A DNA stretch of 64,000 bases, from assembly GCA_033297075.1 (NCBI GenBank), contig MU858124.1, positions 1 through 64,000 of the forward strand. Reading direction: 5' to 3'. A program made the position numbers and the translations under genes. Source of the stretch: Rhypophila decipiens. Taxonomy: Eukaryota; Ascomycota; Sordariomycetes; Sordariales; Naviculisporaceae. This document shows, one piece after another, positions 11,545 through 21,901 of this stretch. Each line of letters starts with the position of its first letter. The stretch's first letter is position 1. A model generated the notes under the pieces. The model had not been told where the DNA came from, did no database searches, and was given only the letters and a program-made list of their open reading frames with translations.

Positions 11545-14500
11545 TCAGCTGAAAAGACCCCACGAATCCTCCACAGTCTCCCCAACCTTTGCCCTCATCA
11601 CACTATCTTCCAGGACACCTTTCGTCTCGAGCGCCATCTCCTGTATCCAAACCTCTTTACTGTCCTCCCAAACCTCCACCATCTCCATTATCCTGCGCAA
11701 AACTTCTTCCCGGTCCTCAAGCGTCCGATCAAGTGGGTAATCGGCCCCTCGTATCAACTTGTTCACCAACTCCAACACAAGTCCCGTCCTCAGTTTACGG
11801 TAAGGAGCCCGACAGGCACTCTCTTCATTCATGCCCCACAAAGCAGCCGCTATTCTGAGAAAGTCCCCCGAAGAGACCACGCCCCGTCCCATCCAATCCT
11901 TGTCAAGCCCGCCGGGGTCTTTACATACGAATTCCGTCAGAATCTTCCAGCGACGATGGTACGGTACACCCTTAACAACTGCCTGGCGACACAAGTCATC
12001 AACCAGAGTGAAAACGTCGGCACCAAGACGATTTATCTCGTCCCCGTCGGCTGAATTCTCATCCAAATTAAACATGGTGCTTGGGAATTGGAGCATGTAA
12101 AGAGCATAAGGAAACATATCCGGTAACGACCGTGGCCGTCTCTCGGACGGAGAGTCGTCTCTCCACTCATGACTCGACCCGATGCTCTTCACGGTTTGGA
12201 CGACCCGCCTAGCAACAGGTAAGATATTCTCTCTCCACATCTGGTAAGCCTTCAGGATCCTCTTCTCACCCCCGCCAGAGAGGATAAATCGAAACAACAC
12301 TCCGGTCGTCAGCTTATCGAATAATAGGCGACTAGAAGGATACTCCATCACAGCGCCGTTCATGACGCAGTACAAAAACTCTTGGAGATGAACAACTGAG
12401 ATTCTATCCCCCGTTGCCGAAGTTGGCAGCCATTGGGGAGGGTCTTGCAACAGAGTCGCAACTTTGGCCACGAAACGCGGTGGCTCAGTTGACTTGTACC
12501 CTTTTATGCAGGACGAACCCCAGTGGTTCTTTGCATTGTTGCCTCCCACGATGACCTCCTTTGCCCGAACTGCCTCAATCATCCTGTGAATATGTTCGGG
12601 GGGCCTGATTTGAAATAATGCCGCTCCTTTCAGGATCTCGAATACCTCGCCGGTCAAGAACTGTATGTAGTTGGTCTCGAGGTGGTCGTTCAGAAGGGTT
12701 GGGTCAACCGGGAACGGGGTGAGTGGTTTTCCGTCCCCCCCTCCCATGTCAATGCCATTCATCTTCAGGAAAAGCTTCATCCAGCGGTTGTTGTTCTTGA
12801 CTGACTTAACCAGAATGCCTGCCACAACCTCCCTGCACCATCGTCCGATCCAGTCGGGATGACGAGACTCTAATGTTCTCAGGTGCCCCATCAAGAGGCT
12901 GGAGATGGGTCTCAGGTCTCTCGGACTATTGTTTCTCCAGCTGGCTTGGGGGACCTCGGGCAGACGCTGATGATTTTCAGCTTTGGACCAGTCCTCGTCC
13001 GACATGGGGAATCTCTCGTCGATGGAAGCAGCCACTTCAACAGCGGTATCGCAGAGTGCATCTATGATGGTCTCTCTCAGCCCGTCCTCCGCTGCTTTGT
13101 CGAATGCATCCAGGAGACTCTGGATCACCGCCGCCCTGATGTCAATGTGCTTGGCCACGCTGAATATTCTCACCAGGATGGCAGTGCAGGTTTCAACACC
13201 CACGGCTCGAGTTGTTCGAAGTGTCTCGGCGAGCATCTTGACCGTTGTGATCTTGATGCTTGGTTGTCCAGGGCCACTGCCCTCAGCCTCATCCATGCGC
13301 TTAGGGCTCTCAAGATTAGAATCGATGCCCTCCCCAACCATCAGGATAAAATTCTCAGCCCGTTGAGCGGGCAGTCGGTTCAGCAAGCCCGGGGTGAGTA
13401 ACTGACGGTGGAACCCGGAATAGTCTTGATGGGCGGTAACAATATCGCAGACGAGACAGCAAGCCTCCCACGGACGCCTGGATTTGACAACCAACTTTAC
13501 GAGGGAGGCCGCCTGATAAGGCAGAGACTTCTTCTCGAGTGCCTGACGAGCAATGTCTCGCAGACCCGCAGCCGGGATGACGTCTGGGTAACGTGAAAGG
13601 ATGTCAAGGGCGTCTGCAAGCTCGACCTCCATTTGGCGCGTGCTCTGACCAGATGAGTCCGTGGTTTCTGCCTGCCGCCCAGTCCCGAACATGGTGTCGA
13701 GCGTTGCCACGGCTGACGCTACCATTGCCTCTTTATTCTTATCCTGATGCTCCGGCTTCTGACCGCTGGACGACGAACTTTTCTTGACAGCGGCCGGATC
13801 AATACAAGTATACTCTGGCCATTCCCGCATCTCAAACAACTGGCTGATGGTACTATTGGTCATTGCCTGCTCTTCGAGCAAGACATCAAGACAAACAGGA
13901 TCAAGATAACGTGGCTTGGCCTCAACTACATCCTTGCCTTGGTCATATTTTACCTTGTTGTCGGTGAAATGTTTCCATCCCTTGACCCACTGACGCCAAA
14001 AGATCTCGGCCTCCTCTTTCGTCATCCTGTCCCCTGTTAGAACCGTTGTCGCCTGATCCCAGAGCCTCTCACTACGCTCAACTGTCATAGTCCCATCGTA
14101 ATCCTCACAGTCGAGATATATCCTCAAACAAAACTCAAAGCTCTCAACAAATCCTCCTATCGCCCGTCGTATCTCAGCATCATCTGGCAGCGGAGCCAAG
14201 GCCTGTCTGGTGTCCATCAAACGCACCTCCTCAGCGCGGCGAAACAGATAAGGTAGCCTCTCCGAGTCAAAACTTGCGCCGCAATCGTTCCGAACAAGGA
14301 AATGTGTCGGCAGTCCCCTGGGCCAGATTCCCGGCAAGTCAAGCATCTTTGGACATCTCATAGCCCTTACATCTGCCCACAAACGATCCCTTGCCCTGGC
14401 GAGTTCATCAAAGAATTTCCAGAGATGCGGCCTCATCGTCTCCGTCTCAACCTGGTCCAATCCCACAACTCCCGCAGGATAACAAAAGTTGTGCGCGAGA

Positions 14501-16521
14501 TGACTATCCTGCAGTGCGAATGCCTCAACCTCCAGAAGCATCGTTATAGTCGGTTCCCAAACCGTTGAACCCATCGTTTCGTCTTGCAAGCAATGGTGGT
14601 CCTGAAAATCATTCGCAAATCTGGCCCTCATCTTGAACATGTCGGCTGCTAATCCGCCGGCCGTGACATATGACCATGTCGAGATCGCAATCCCTGGTTC
14701 GTTCAAGCCATCCCGCACTAGACCAATTAGTTGAGTGACAATCTTGTTTCCCTGTTTGATACGTTCTCTCACTGTCGCCAAAGGTCCAAGATGAAGCTGT
14801 GCCTTCATCGGGACGCCAGCAACAAGACGAATCCCTTCTCTCGTACCAAGCACATCTTTCGCATACAGCGCAGCTACTGTCTTGTGGTCTTTATGAAACC
14901 TCGCTGCCCATGCCACCGTCCTCGAGTAGACCCCCACATCGCCAGAAGCAATGGAGAGAAAGAGCGCAGACTTGGCCCAGAAGGCACGTCCTTCCCAGTC
15001 ACGGCTCTGTTTCGTCTTGTCCATTCTGACTTTGGCCAAGTCCTCAACATCCTGCGTCTTTCCAGATGCTTGGTGCCGCAAGTAGCAATGCAGGATTTCA
15101 AGATCCACCTGCCCGGAATTAGGACCCTCTGCCAGACGCAAAATACTCCGCGGGTATGTAAACGGCCGGACAAAGAATCCCGCCGGTTTCTGAGGCAACA
15201 AGTACACCTCCAGCAGCCGGAGGGCATGATCCGGTGGAAGTAAAATGAAAATTTCGCACATATTCACGTCCTTGATCGCTCTCAGTTTGGCTTTATCCTC
15301 CTCGATCATGGTGGGCGGCTCAAAGTCGATCCCAAACCGGCGATAGTGACGCATAATCAGGCAGAATAACTCGTTTCGTCGAGGGGCAGGTACCTTGGCC
15401 CTGATCAAGATACTCGCTATCCCGCCCAGTGTTAGGCCGTGCTCATCTGGTCGGATCAGTTCCAGAAGCTGTTTTAGTCTCTCCAGGCTCGCTGCGAGCG
15501 CCCCTGCAGAGCTGGCCCATTTCCACCATGATACAGCGTGATGTAGGTATCGCTCCCACTGAGGTCTGTACATGTCGTGCACAAAGTGAGGGTATTTTTC
15601 GAAGCTGAGGAATATGAGATGCCAGATATGCAGCATTGTTCTTTCGGGGTTACGTTTGCTGAGTAGAGGGTCGACAAAGAAATCAAGCACATCTCGCGGG
15701 TGAGCGTCGAACCGGGTGGGACCGGCGTGTATGACTTTTCGGAAGACCTCGAGGATGAAGTTTTGCCTTGCTGATTTCAGGAAGAGCCTGATGGGATTGA
15801 GCTTTTTGAAGAGGTTTGCCGGTGGGGCTCCTTCCTCTACTGGGCCGAGGAGCTCAGCGAGGATTTGATCTGTGTATGCGGCAGGTTGGAATCCGTGCAA
15901 TAGTTGTTTGTATTCTCGTTTTGGGATATATTGAAGGGCTTCTGGCTCAAATTGTAGACATATCTCGGGGGTGCAGGACTTGATGAGGTGGAGGTATATC
16001 GGTCTCAGTGGCCTGGGATCATGCCACTCGGTGTGTTGAGCATCTTGGTCGTCACCCCAGAGGAGTTGGAACAACTTGGAAAGAGCCCGCTGTCTTTCCC
16101 CTCGAGCCCCCGGAATGAAAGCAGTCTTTCCTAGGCCTTGGCAAAGGAGCTTGACGTGCTTGACGCTCATCTCTCCCATCAACCTGGCCAGGCCTTCGGC
16201 ACCTCCTAATCCACTCCATGTTGTAGCAAAGTTCGAGTCTGTGGATGACCGGATGAGCTTGACTAAATGCCGGATAGCTGTCGTGCAGACCAGTTCGTCA
16301 TGTGTGTATGCGAGGCCGGCTTTCACTGCTTCGCAGTCGTGATGACAGACGTCCAGATATCGGTCGAAGGTGATGGCGGGTACTTCTCCTGCCTCGATAG
16401 CTTTGAGCAGGTACGTGGTCATCCAGCTGGCTGGCTTTCTTTCTTTTTGGACCCGCGCAAGAGCCTTTCTGACGCCCGTATAGCCGTCCTGAAGGAGAGC
16501 GTTCAAGTCGGGCTCCTCCAT
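11545..16521 (-). CDS. large intronless protein of unknown function, 1658 aa
   Basis: One uninterrupted reading frame of almost 5 kb on the minus strand, starting at ATG 16521 (A at -3). No known domain is recognised. The sequence is mostly amphipathic helix, rich in Leu, Arg, Glu and Trp, with many short helix pairs. It has no signal peptide and no clear membrane segment. This looks like a long helical-repeat (HEAT- or TPR-like) scaffold, but no repeat register could be fixed by eye. A frame this long and free of stops must be coding. An intronless gene of this size is uncommon among the neighbours, most of which are split. A role cannot be assigned. Confidence 0.85.
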   Translation of the reverse strand: MEEPDLNALLQDGYTGVRKALARVQKERKPASWMTTYLLKAIEAGEVPAITFDRYLDVCHHDCEAVKAGLAYTHDELVCTTAIRHLVKLIRSSTDSNFATTWSGLGGAEGLARLMGEMSVKHVKLLCQGLGKTAFIPGARGERQRALSKLFQLLWGDDQDAQHTEWHDPRPLRPIYLHLIKSCTPEICLQFEPEALQYIPKREYKQLLHGFQPAAYTDQILAELLGPVEEGAPPANLFKKLNPIRLFLKSARQNFILEVFRKVIHAGPTRFDAHPRDVLDFFVDPLLSKRNPERTMLHIWHLIFLSFEKYPHFVHDMYRPQWERYLHHAVSWWKWASSAGALAASLERLKQLLELIRPDEHGLTLGGIASILIRAKVPAPRRNELFCLIMRHYRRFGIDFEPPTMIEEDKAKLRAIKDVNMCEIFILLPPDHALRLLEVYLLPQKPAGFFVRPFTYPRSILRLAEGPNSGQVDLEILHCYLRHQASGKTQDVEDLAKVRMDKTKQSRDWEGRAFWAKSALFLSIASGDVGVYSRTVAWAARFHKDHKTVAALYAKDVLGTREGIRLVAGVPMKAQLHLGPLATVRERIKQGNKIVTQLIGLVRDGLNEPGIAISTWSYVTAGGLAADMFKMRARFANDFQDHHCLQDETMGSTVWEPTITMLLEVEAFALQDSHLAHNFCYPAGVVGLDQVETETMRPHLWKFFDELARARDRLWADVRAMRCPKMLDLPGIWPRGLPTHFLVRNDCGASFDSERLPYLFRRAEEVRLMDTRQALAPLPDDAEIRRAIGGFVESFEFCLRIYLDCEDYDGTMTVERSERLWDQATTVLTGDRMTKEEAEIFWRQWVKGWKHFTDNKVKYDQGKDVVEAKPRYLDPVCLDVLLEEQAMTNSTISQLFEMREWPEYTCIDPAAVKKSSSSSGQKPEHQDKNKEAMVASAVATLDTMFGTGRQAETTDSSGQSTRQMEVELADALDILSRYPDVIPAAGLRDIARQALEKKSLPYQAASLVKLVVKSRRPWEACCLVCDIVTAHQDYSGFHRQLLTPGLLNRLPAQRAENFILMVGEGIDSNLESPKRMDEAEGSGPGQPSIKITTVKMLAETLRTTRAVGVETCTAILVRIFSVAKHIDIRAAVIQSLLDAFDKAAEDGLRETIIDALCDTAVEVAASIDERFPMSDEDWSKAENHQRLPEVPQASWRNNSPRDLRPISSLLMGHLRTLESRHPDWIGRWCREVVAGILVKSVKNNNRWMKLFLKMNGIDMGGGDGKPLTPFPVDPTLLNDHLETNYIQFLTGEVFEILKGAALFQIRPPEHIHRMIEAVRAKEVIVGGNNAKNHWGSSCIKGYKSTEPPRFVAKVATLLQDPPQWLPTSATGDRISVVHLQEFLYCVMNGAVMEYPSSRLLFDKLTTGVLFRFILSGGGEKRILKAYQMWRENILPVARRVVQTVKSIGSSHEWRDDSPSERRPRSLPDMFPYALYMLQFPSTMFNLDENSADGDEINRLGADVFTLVDDLCRQAVVKGVPYHRRWKILTEFVCKDPGGLDKDWMGRGVVSSGDFLRIAAALWGMNEESACRAPYRKLRTGLVLELVNKLIRGADYPLDRTLEDREEVLRRIMEMVEVWEDSKEVWIQEMALETKGVLEDSVMRAKVGETVEDSWGLFS

Positions 16522-17975
16522 GATAAGGCGGTTAAGGCGATTGCTTCTTGGAGTGTTCGTTGACCAACTGGGATGAAATGTTCAATGGTCAGCTTGGTTG
16601 GCTATCGTGTATGATCAAGGTGAGAAGAGTCCAGTGTCGTTGTACTTGAGTTGGAATATCCACACGGCGTGACTCAGACGATGGGATTGTCGCGAGATCC
16701 TTTTATGTAGGTGTTAGCGGCTTGGACGGTCAGCCAGCGGAGCCCCTTGTCCCTGATAGGGAAGGTCTTGGGTGGTGGTAATGATATCTTACAACATATT
16801 CCTCCCAATGCTGCTGCCTGGATAATGCCGAGTGGATTTGCCTCAACCATCAGTAACGACGGAGAGGTGTTATTTCCGGCTCCGGGAATACTGTCAATTC
16901 AAATTTCAACAATGAGAACTCGTATCAGGAACCCGAAGAAACTCTTGGCTAGTGAAAGCTCGAAATGCTTGAGCCAATGGAGACCACACAGAACCCTAAC
17001 CCTGTTGTGACTCAAACCTGGGAATAGCTTCATGTCTCACTACTTCTTGAGCCAGCCGTGTACTCCAATTAGTTTAATCCAGTCACACCGAGCTATCCAC
17101 AAGTGGATCCCTTTCGTTGGTCCATGGTCCTTCATTTGTCCGAAGACAACAAAACTTTCCCAGTGTCCCCTCCAATCCTCGATGGAGTGTCTTGATCACT
17201 GCCACTAATACTCCAAGCTGGAGACTAATTCAAGCAAGCTGGTGCATGATGTTACATCCAATCTCCTCATGATAACGACCATACGTACTTTACGCTCATC
17301 AGTCCGACTCCGTATCAACAGCTCGGATACCATGCAACAGCTGATGGACTGGTCCTCGTTCCGCAGACTGATTGAACTGATTAACCTGGGTCTCTCAGGA
17401 CCGAGACCTCGGCCGCAGCAGATGCAATTTACACTCGGCTTCATCCGGGTAGATGGACGCAGGCCGCTCCACGGGACCACGTGCGGCTTGGCCATGCCCA
17501 GATAACAAAAGCCCGGCTGCCTTTTGCCGCCAACCACGCGAGCCAATCACTAACTGTATTGAGATGCCGGCGATACCTTGTTTTATAAACATAAATGATC
17601 TGGAAGCTATAGAACATTCAACCCGCCCGGACAAGCAGCACTGGATGGGTGTGAAGCCACTGAAGTGCCGAAAAGAGGCCTTAACCGCCACCCTTGGGTC
17701 ACAGATTAAGTAACAACCATCTCAAAATATCACCTCGGATTAATCTCGATAACCCTGAACGATGCGGGACGCTCCCTTATTATCCTTGGGAGGGGAAACT
17801 CCTCGCCCCTTATCCAGGTATAAACAAGCCCATGTCTGTCATTCACCCGGCATAAAGAATCCGAGAGCCTCTGAACCCTTTCCACCTCATTCTCCAACAG
17901 AGACAAATTTAGTGTGTCTTTTGAGTTTTTGGGATAGCTTCATTTTCCGACTCCAGTCTTCGCCTTTCCCTCAAC
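16522..17975. other. divergent intergenic region, no supported gene
   Basis: About 1.45 kb between the divergent 1658-aa gene and the DUF1996 gene. It holds a few frames of up to about 110 codons on both strands, none with domains or joinable exons. A TATA box for the DUF1996 gene sits at 17819. Confidence 0.55.
17819..17825 (+). promoter_or_regulatory. TATA box of the DUF1996 gene
   Basis: TATAAAC lies 157 bp before the ATG at 17976. A pyrimidine-rich leader lies between. Confidence 0.45.
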
Positions 17976-19329
17976 ATGGCGTGGACAACGGCTCTCAAGC
18001 TCGTTGCCCTCCTCCTTGCCGGTCAGGATGTGGCCGCACAAGTACCCGCCAACAAGGGCTCGGACTTTCTTCGATTCGCCTGCTCCCAGCTAGTCATTGA
18101 GCGTGCCGATCCCCTTGTCAACCCAGGCATGGCCCCAACGCCTCATATGCACCAGATTGTTGGCGGAGACTCTTTCAACATCACGGTTGGTTCCACCAGA
18201 CACATCTGCGCCGGTCTTGACTAACTTGTCCTTGCTGTGATGACAGATGGACCCCGAGACGATCGATCCCCCAAAGACATCCAAGTGCACCTCGTGCAAG
18301 ATGGTCGAAGATTTCAGCAACTACTGGACAGCCAGCATCTACTTCCAATCGCCCGAGAACGGCACGTTCAAGCGAATCCCCCAGATGGCCAACGGTCGTC
18401 TCAACGGCACCGCGATGGAACAAGAAGGCGGCATCACTGTCTACTATATGCGCCCCTTTAGCGGGACCAACAAGAAGACTACCGTTTTCAAGCCCGTACG
18501 CACCAAGCCACACCTCCCTTTCGTGCTCAGTCAGCTAACACAGTCATCAAAAGGGCTTCCGCATGCTAACAGGCGATCCCACCTACCGAACCAAGCAGTC
18601 CGGCGCCCTGGTCAACTGCCACAGGTGCTTGGCCGCGAACGAGCGCGTAATGGGCGGCAACGGAGCCCCCTGCGACGCAAACGACACCCCCTACTTCCCC
18701 AACAAGCCCTGCCCGGGCGGTATCCGCGTGACAGTCATCTTCCCGTCTTGCTGGGATGGCAAGTCTCTCGACTCTCCCGACCACAAGAGCCACGTCGCCT
18801 ACCAGTCCGGTGGCAACCTCGCGGGCGACAAATGCCCTTCTACCCACCCCGTCCGAATTCCTCAGGTCATGTACGAGGTCATGTACGACACTAGCCAGTT
18901 TGCCGACCCCAAATATTACAAGAACGGGAAGCAGCCTCTTGTTTATAGTTTCGGAGATCCGTATGTTCTCTTCCTGCTTCTTTCACTCCCGTTTTCTTTT
19001 GCTGAGAGCTGTATGTTAACAAGTTGTGTGTCAAAACAGCACCGGCTACGGAGCCCACGGTGATTATCTCTTTGGCTGGGAGGGCGATTCTCTCCAGCGC
19101 GCCATGGACTCACTCAACACGAACTGCTGGAGCGAGTACTGCCCCGAGCTCAAGCTCCAGTCTTGGGAGGCTGCCAACTCCTGCACCAAGAGCCAGATGG
19201 CCAAGGAGGACATTGGGACTGATACTTGTATGTCATGCACCCTCCCTTTGTTGTCTTTAGTCGGATAGCTAACCATTCTATTCTGTAACAGGGCTCACCG
19301 AGCTTCCGGGCGGTGCCAAGGTTGCATAA
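17976..19329 (+). CDS. secreted DUF1996-domain protein, 363 aa
   Basis: Five exons: 17976-18185, 18247-18495, 18554-18960, 19040-19227 and 19292-19329. Introns are 61, 58, 79 and 64 bp. A signal peptide covers residues 1-22 (hydrophobic Leu/Ala core, ending Ala-Ala-Gln). The DUF1996 hallmarks follow: Arg-Ala-Asp-Pro-Leu-Val-Asn-Pro-Gly, His-Met-His-Gln-Ile-Val-Gly-Gly, a Cys-Thr-Ser-Cys pair, Pro-Ser-Cys-Trp-Asp-Gly, Ser-His-Val-Ala-Tyr, Cys-Pro-Ser-Thr-His-Pro-Val and Gly-Ala-His-Gly-Asp-Tyr. The last exon encodes only 12 residues. The family is common in fungi and its biochemical role is not settled. Conserved His and Cys residues suggest disulfides and possibly metal binding, which is inference. 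Confidence 0.9.
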
Positions 19330-20500
19330 ATCCTGACCCAGATGTTGACTTGAAAGTGGGTAGCTTGAGATCTGAGCTGTTGGATTCTGAAGATGATGGT
19401 GGAACGCCGAAATGTGGTCGGTCTAAGATCGGTGTTCTTCAAGTTTAGGAGGTAGAGAGATTTCGTTACCTAATTTGCCAACACGATCCTTCATTTGCAA
19501 AAGCTGCCTCTTTTGTCAAGTACCCGGCATACATATATGCCTCCGGAATCTTCACTGTAGCTGTGATGCTCGCCTTTGCATGGCGATGCAACATCTTGTA
19601 AGTTCCTCGGCTCGATGGGTTTCATTCACAGTCTACTTTCGGGTTTAACCCCTTCCCGTGCGAGTTGATCATGGCGGAACGGTGACCTCTGTGTGTTCCC
19701 AACGTCCACGCAGATCATCGTCTCCTCGACCAACTTTCGTCTATCCCAGTCCTCGTGTCGAACCAATATGCCGCGGAAGACTTCGCCAAAAAAAAAAGAA
19801 GAAAAAGAAAAGTTATTAGATGCCCCCACGCCGGATTGAACGACGGACCTCGTCATTATGCACACAGGTACGAGTGACGCGCTCTACCACTGAGCTATAC
19901 GGGCTTTCATGTGAATTGATGATAATCAGTTTCGATGGCGTCGGTCAAGAATGGGGTGTTCCAAGCTTGGTTTGTGGACTAAGGTTTTAAAGGGCCCTTG
20001 AGCATGCTTTACTTCCTGTCGTTTTGTCTAGGTTGTAGTTTAACTATGAGAATGTCACAGCAACTATTAGTATGCCTATATTCGAGATACCTTCCTCGCA
20101 GCAAGCAACTTCACGACTTCCTCGGCAAAACCGTGTAGCCCGTTTGCTGAGTTGAAACCTTTTTGAACCCGTACCCCTTTTTAAGTTTTCATCGGAACAA
20201 GCAAAGAAAATCAGCTGCAATTATCCTATCATGTCATAGCTGTAGTTACCGATTCTAAGATCTTTGATTGGTCAAAGCTGCTAGCTCAAGTCTTACCCCT
20301 GTCCACAAACGAACACTACATCAACTTTTAAACTTCCTGACTTCCACGGATTCACAGTTCACGACTCTCACTCACAAACTTCACACTGCTTGGTTTATCC
20401 ACGACAAGATTAAGCAAGTCCGATTTCGCCAACGCGCCAAACGTAGCACACGCACAAAGTAATTAACTCATTCAGCAGGCGCAACGCCTCCCAGTCAACA
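19330..20500. other. intergenic region containing tRNA-Thr
   Basis: Apart from the tRNA at 19821-19904 and a short poly-A run near 19787, no gene or regulatory element can be supported. The right part is the leader of the MYND gene. Confidence 0.6.
19821..19904 (-). tRNA. tRNA-Thr(CGT) with a 12-nt intron
   Basis: Read on the minus strand, the acceptor GCCCGTA faces TGGGGGC, with one G-G mismatch at the fifth pair and one wobble, then discriminator A. The D arm is GCTC-AGTGGTA-GAGC. The anticodon stem CGTCA/TGACG encloses 19 nt: a 7-nt loop CTCGTAA once a 12-nt intron (plus-strand 19857-19868) is removed one base 3' of anticodon CGT, the canonical intron site. The T arm is CGTCG-TTCAATC-CGGCG. 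The isotype rests on the intron placement. Confidence 0.82.
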
Positions 20501-21622
20501 ATGGAGTATCTCAAGGTCTGGACGCACATGATCCCGAAGCAATGCGAGACATGCAAGACCACTGAAGGCCTGCTCCGCTGCGCCGGCTGCAACACCTACT
20601 TCTACTGCTCCCGTGAGCACCAAGCCCAGGACCGTCCCACTCACAAGGGAACCTGCAAAGCCATCAAGGATGCCAAGAAGCAGACCGATGACATTGAGGG
20701 CAAGCTCCGGGCCAAGAACGAATTCGAGATCAACCCCGGCAACTTCTGGAGAAACACTCCCCAGCGCCTCTACCTCAATGCCCGGTTCATCCACGCCGAG
20801 ACGCTGATTAGGTCCTGGCGCCGGCAAGGTATCGAAGACGCCCTCGCCATCTACCTCGGCATGCTCCAGCACGACAGAGCCGATCACCAGGGTTGTCGCC
20901 ACCTCATCCCTGCGCCGTACATCCGTCTCGGCCGCGACCAGGAGTGCTACGACTTCCTCAAATGGTGGGCAACCACAGTTCGTGACGAAGAGTTGTTGAG
21001 TATATGACCCGGCCCTACCTCGACACCAAGAATGCCGACGCGACCAGCCTCGAGGACCTGGTCAAGCTGTGGATAGAGCCCCAGACAGAGTACATGAACA
21101 GCCTCTTCCTCGTCGCCCCTCTCCTCCTTCTCAAGATCCGCCTCTTACGGGCCGTCCAAGAAAATCTTCAACCACCGCGAAGAGGAGCCGGATCTCACGA
21201 CTGAACAAGTCCTGAAAAAGATCAGACCCCAAGTGGGAGACATTCTCGAGCGCCGTCCAGATCTCATTCCCAGCGGCACCGACATCTTCGAGACTGGCAG
21301 TCCCCTAGGCAAAGCCGCCGACGACCTGGAAGAGTCGGTCGATAAGCTGGTCCACAAGGTCAATGAACTGAACGAATACTACATCCCCATGGTCTTGTTC
21401 CCGGGCCCAGCAGAGTTCAGCGCCGGGCCACAAATGTACACTCCAGGGTCCGAGGAGGAGGCCCGCATCTGCTTCATGTATACTTTTAACGCTTGGATGG
21501 AGACTCCATATTCCATGGAGAAGCTCAAAACTGGCTTGGTTCTTGAGATGAAAAAATCTCCCGGGTCGTTCGAGACTGCTCGGAAGCGATGGAAAGGCCC
21601 GTTCCCCAAGTTGAAGAAATGA
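20501..21622 (+). pseudogene. MYND-type zinc-finger protein gene, frame interrupted twice
   Basis: The first reading frame (20501-21007) opens with a MYND finger: Cys15, Cys18, Cys27, Cys30, Cys36, His40, His48 and Cys52, including Tyr-Cys-Ser-Arg-Glu-His-Gln and Asp-Arg-Pro-Thr-His. A conserved region about lengths of a work-list type (Ala-Ile-Tyr-Leu-Gly-Met-Leu-Gln-His, then Leu-Gly-Arg-Asp-Gln-Glu) follows as in fungal MYND proteins. That frame stops at 21007. The family's next segment (Leu-Asp-Thr-Lys-Asn-Ala-Asp ... Leu-Leu-Lys-Ile-Arg-Leu-Leu) is read in another frame at about 20990-21155. From about 21150 to 21622 the original frame resumes. No GT..AG intron joins these pieces while keeping the middle segment. 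The two shifts cancel, so this is either a damaged gene or a pair of base-call errors. MYND fingers bind proteins; the partner is unknown. Confidence 0.6.
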
Positions 21623-21901
21623 GGGCCAAATCAATGCTTGAATGTTTGGCGCAGCGATGGTGGGCGTTGACGGAGTATGCTCTTTGTGGGAAGTTGGGAC
21701 CGGGCGTAGTTGAATTCTCTCTCTTGGGTTTTATAGACGCCATCTTGACACCAAACGGGCCGGTAGAAGATGGTATATTACTCCAGACAGACTGCCTAAT
21801 GAGGGCTTTCATCATTCATTGTCCGTGAAAACTACGGAGTTATAGAAGAGCGCCAAAGAAGGCACTAAGCGCAGAGAACGAAGACCACTGCAAACGGCCG
21901 C
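21623..21901. other. convergent intergenic gap
   Basis: About 280 bp between the 3' ends of the MYND-type gene and the GMC oxidoreductase gene. Nothing else is seen. Confidence 0.6.

Noticed and set aside
21000..21101. A 102-bp intron rescuing the MYND gene
   Set aside because: GTATAT..ACAG would restore frame but would delete the family-like middle segment and add a low-complexity serine run, so frame damage is more likely.
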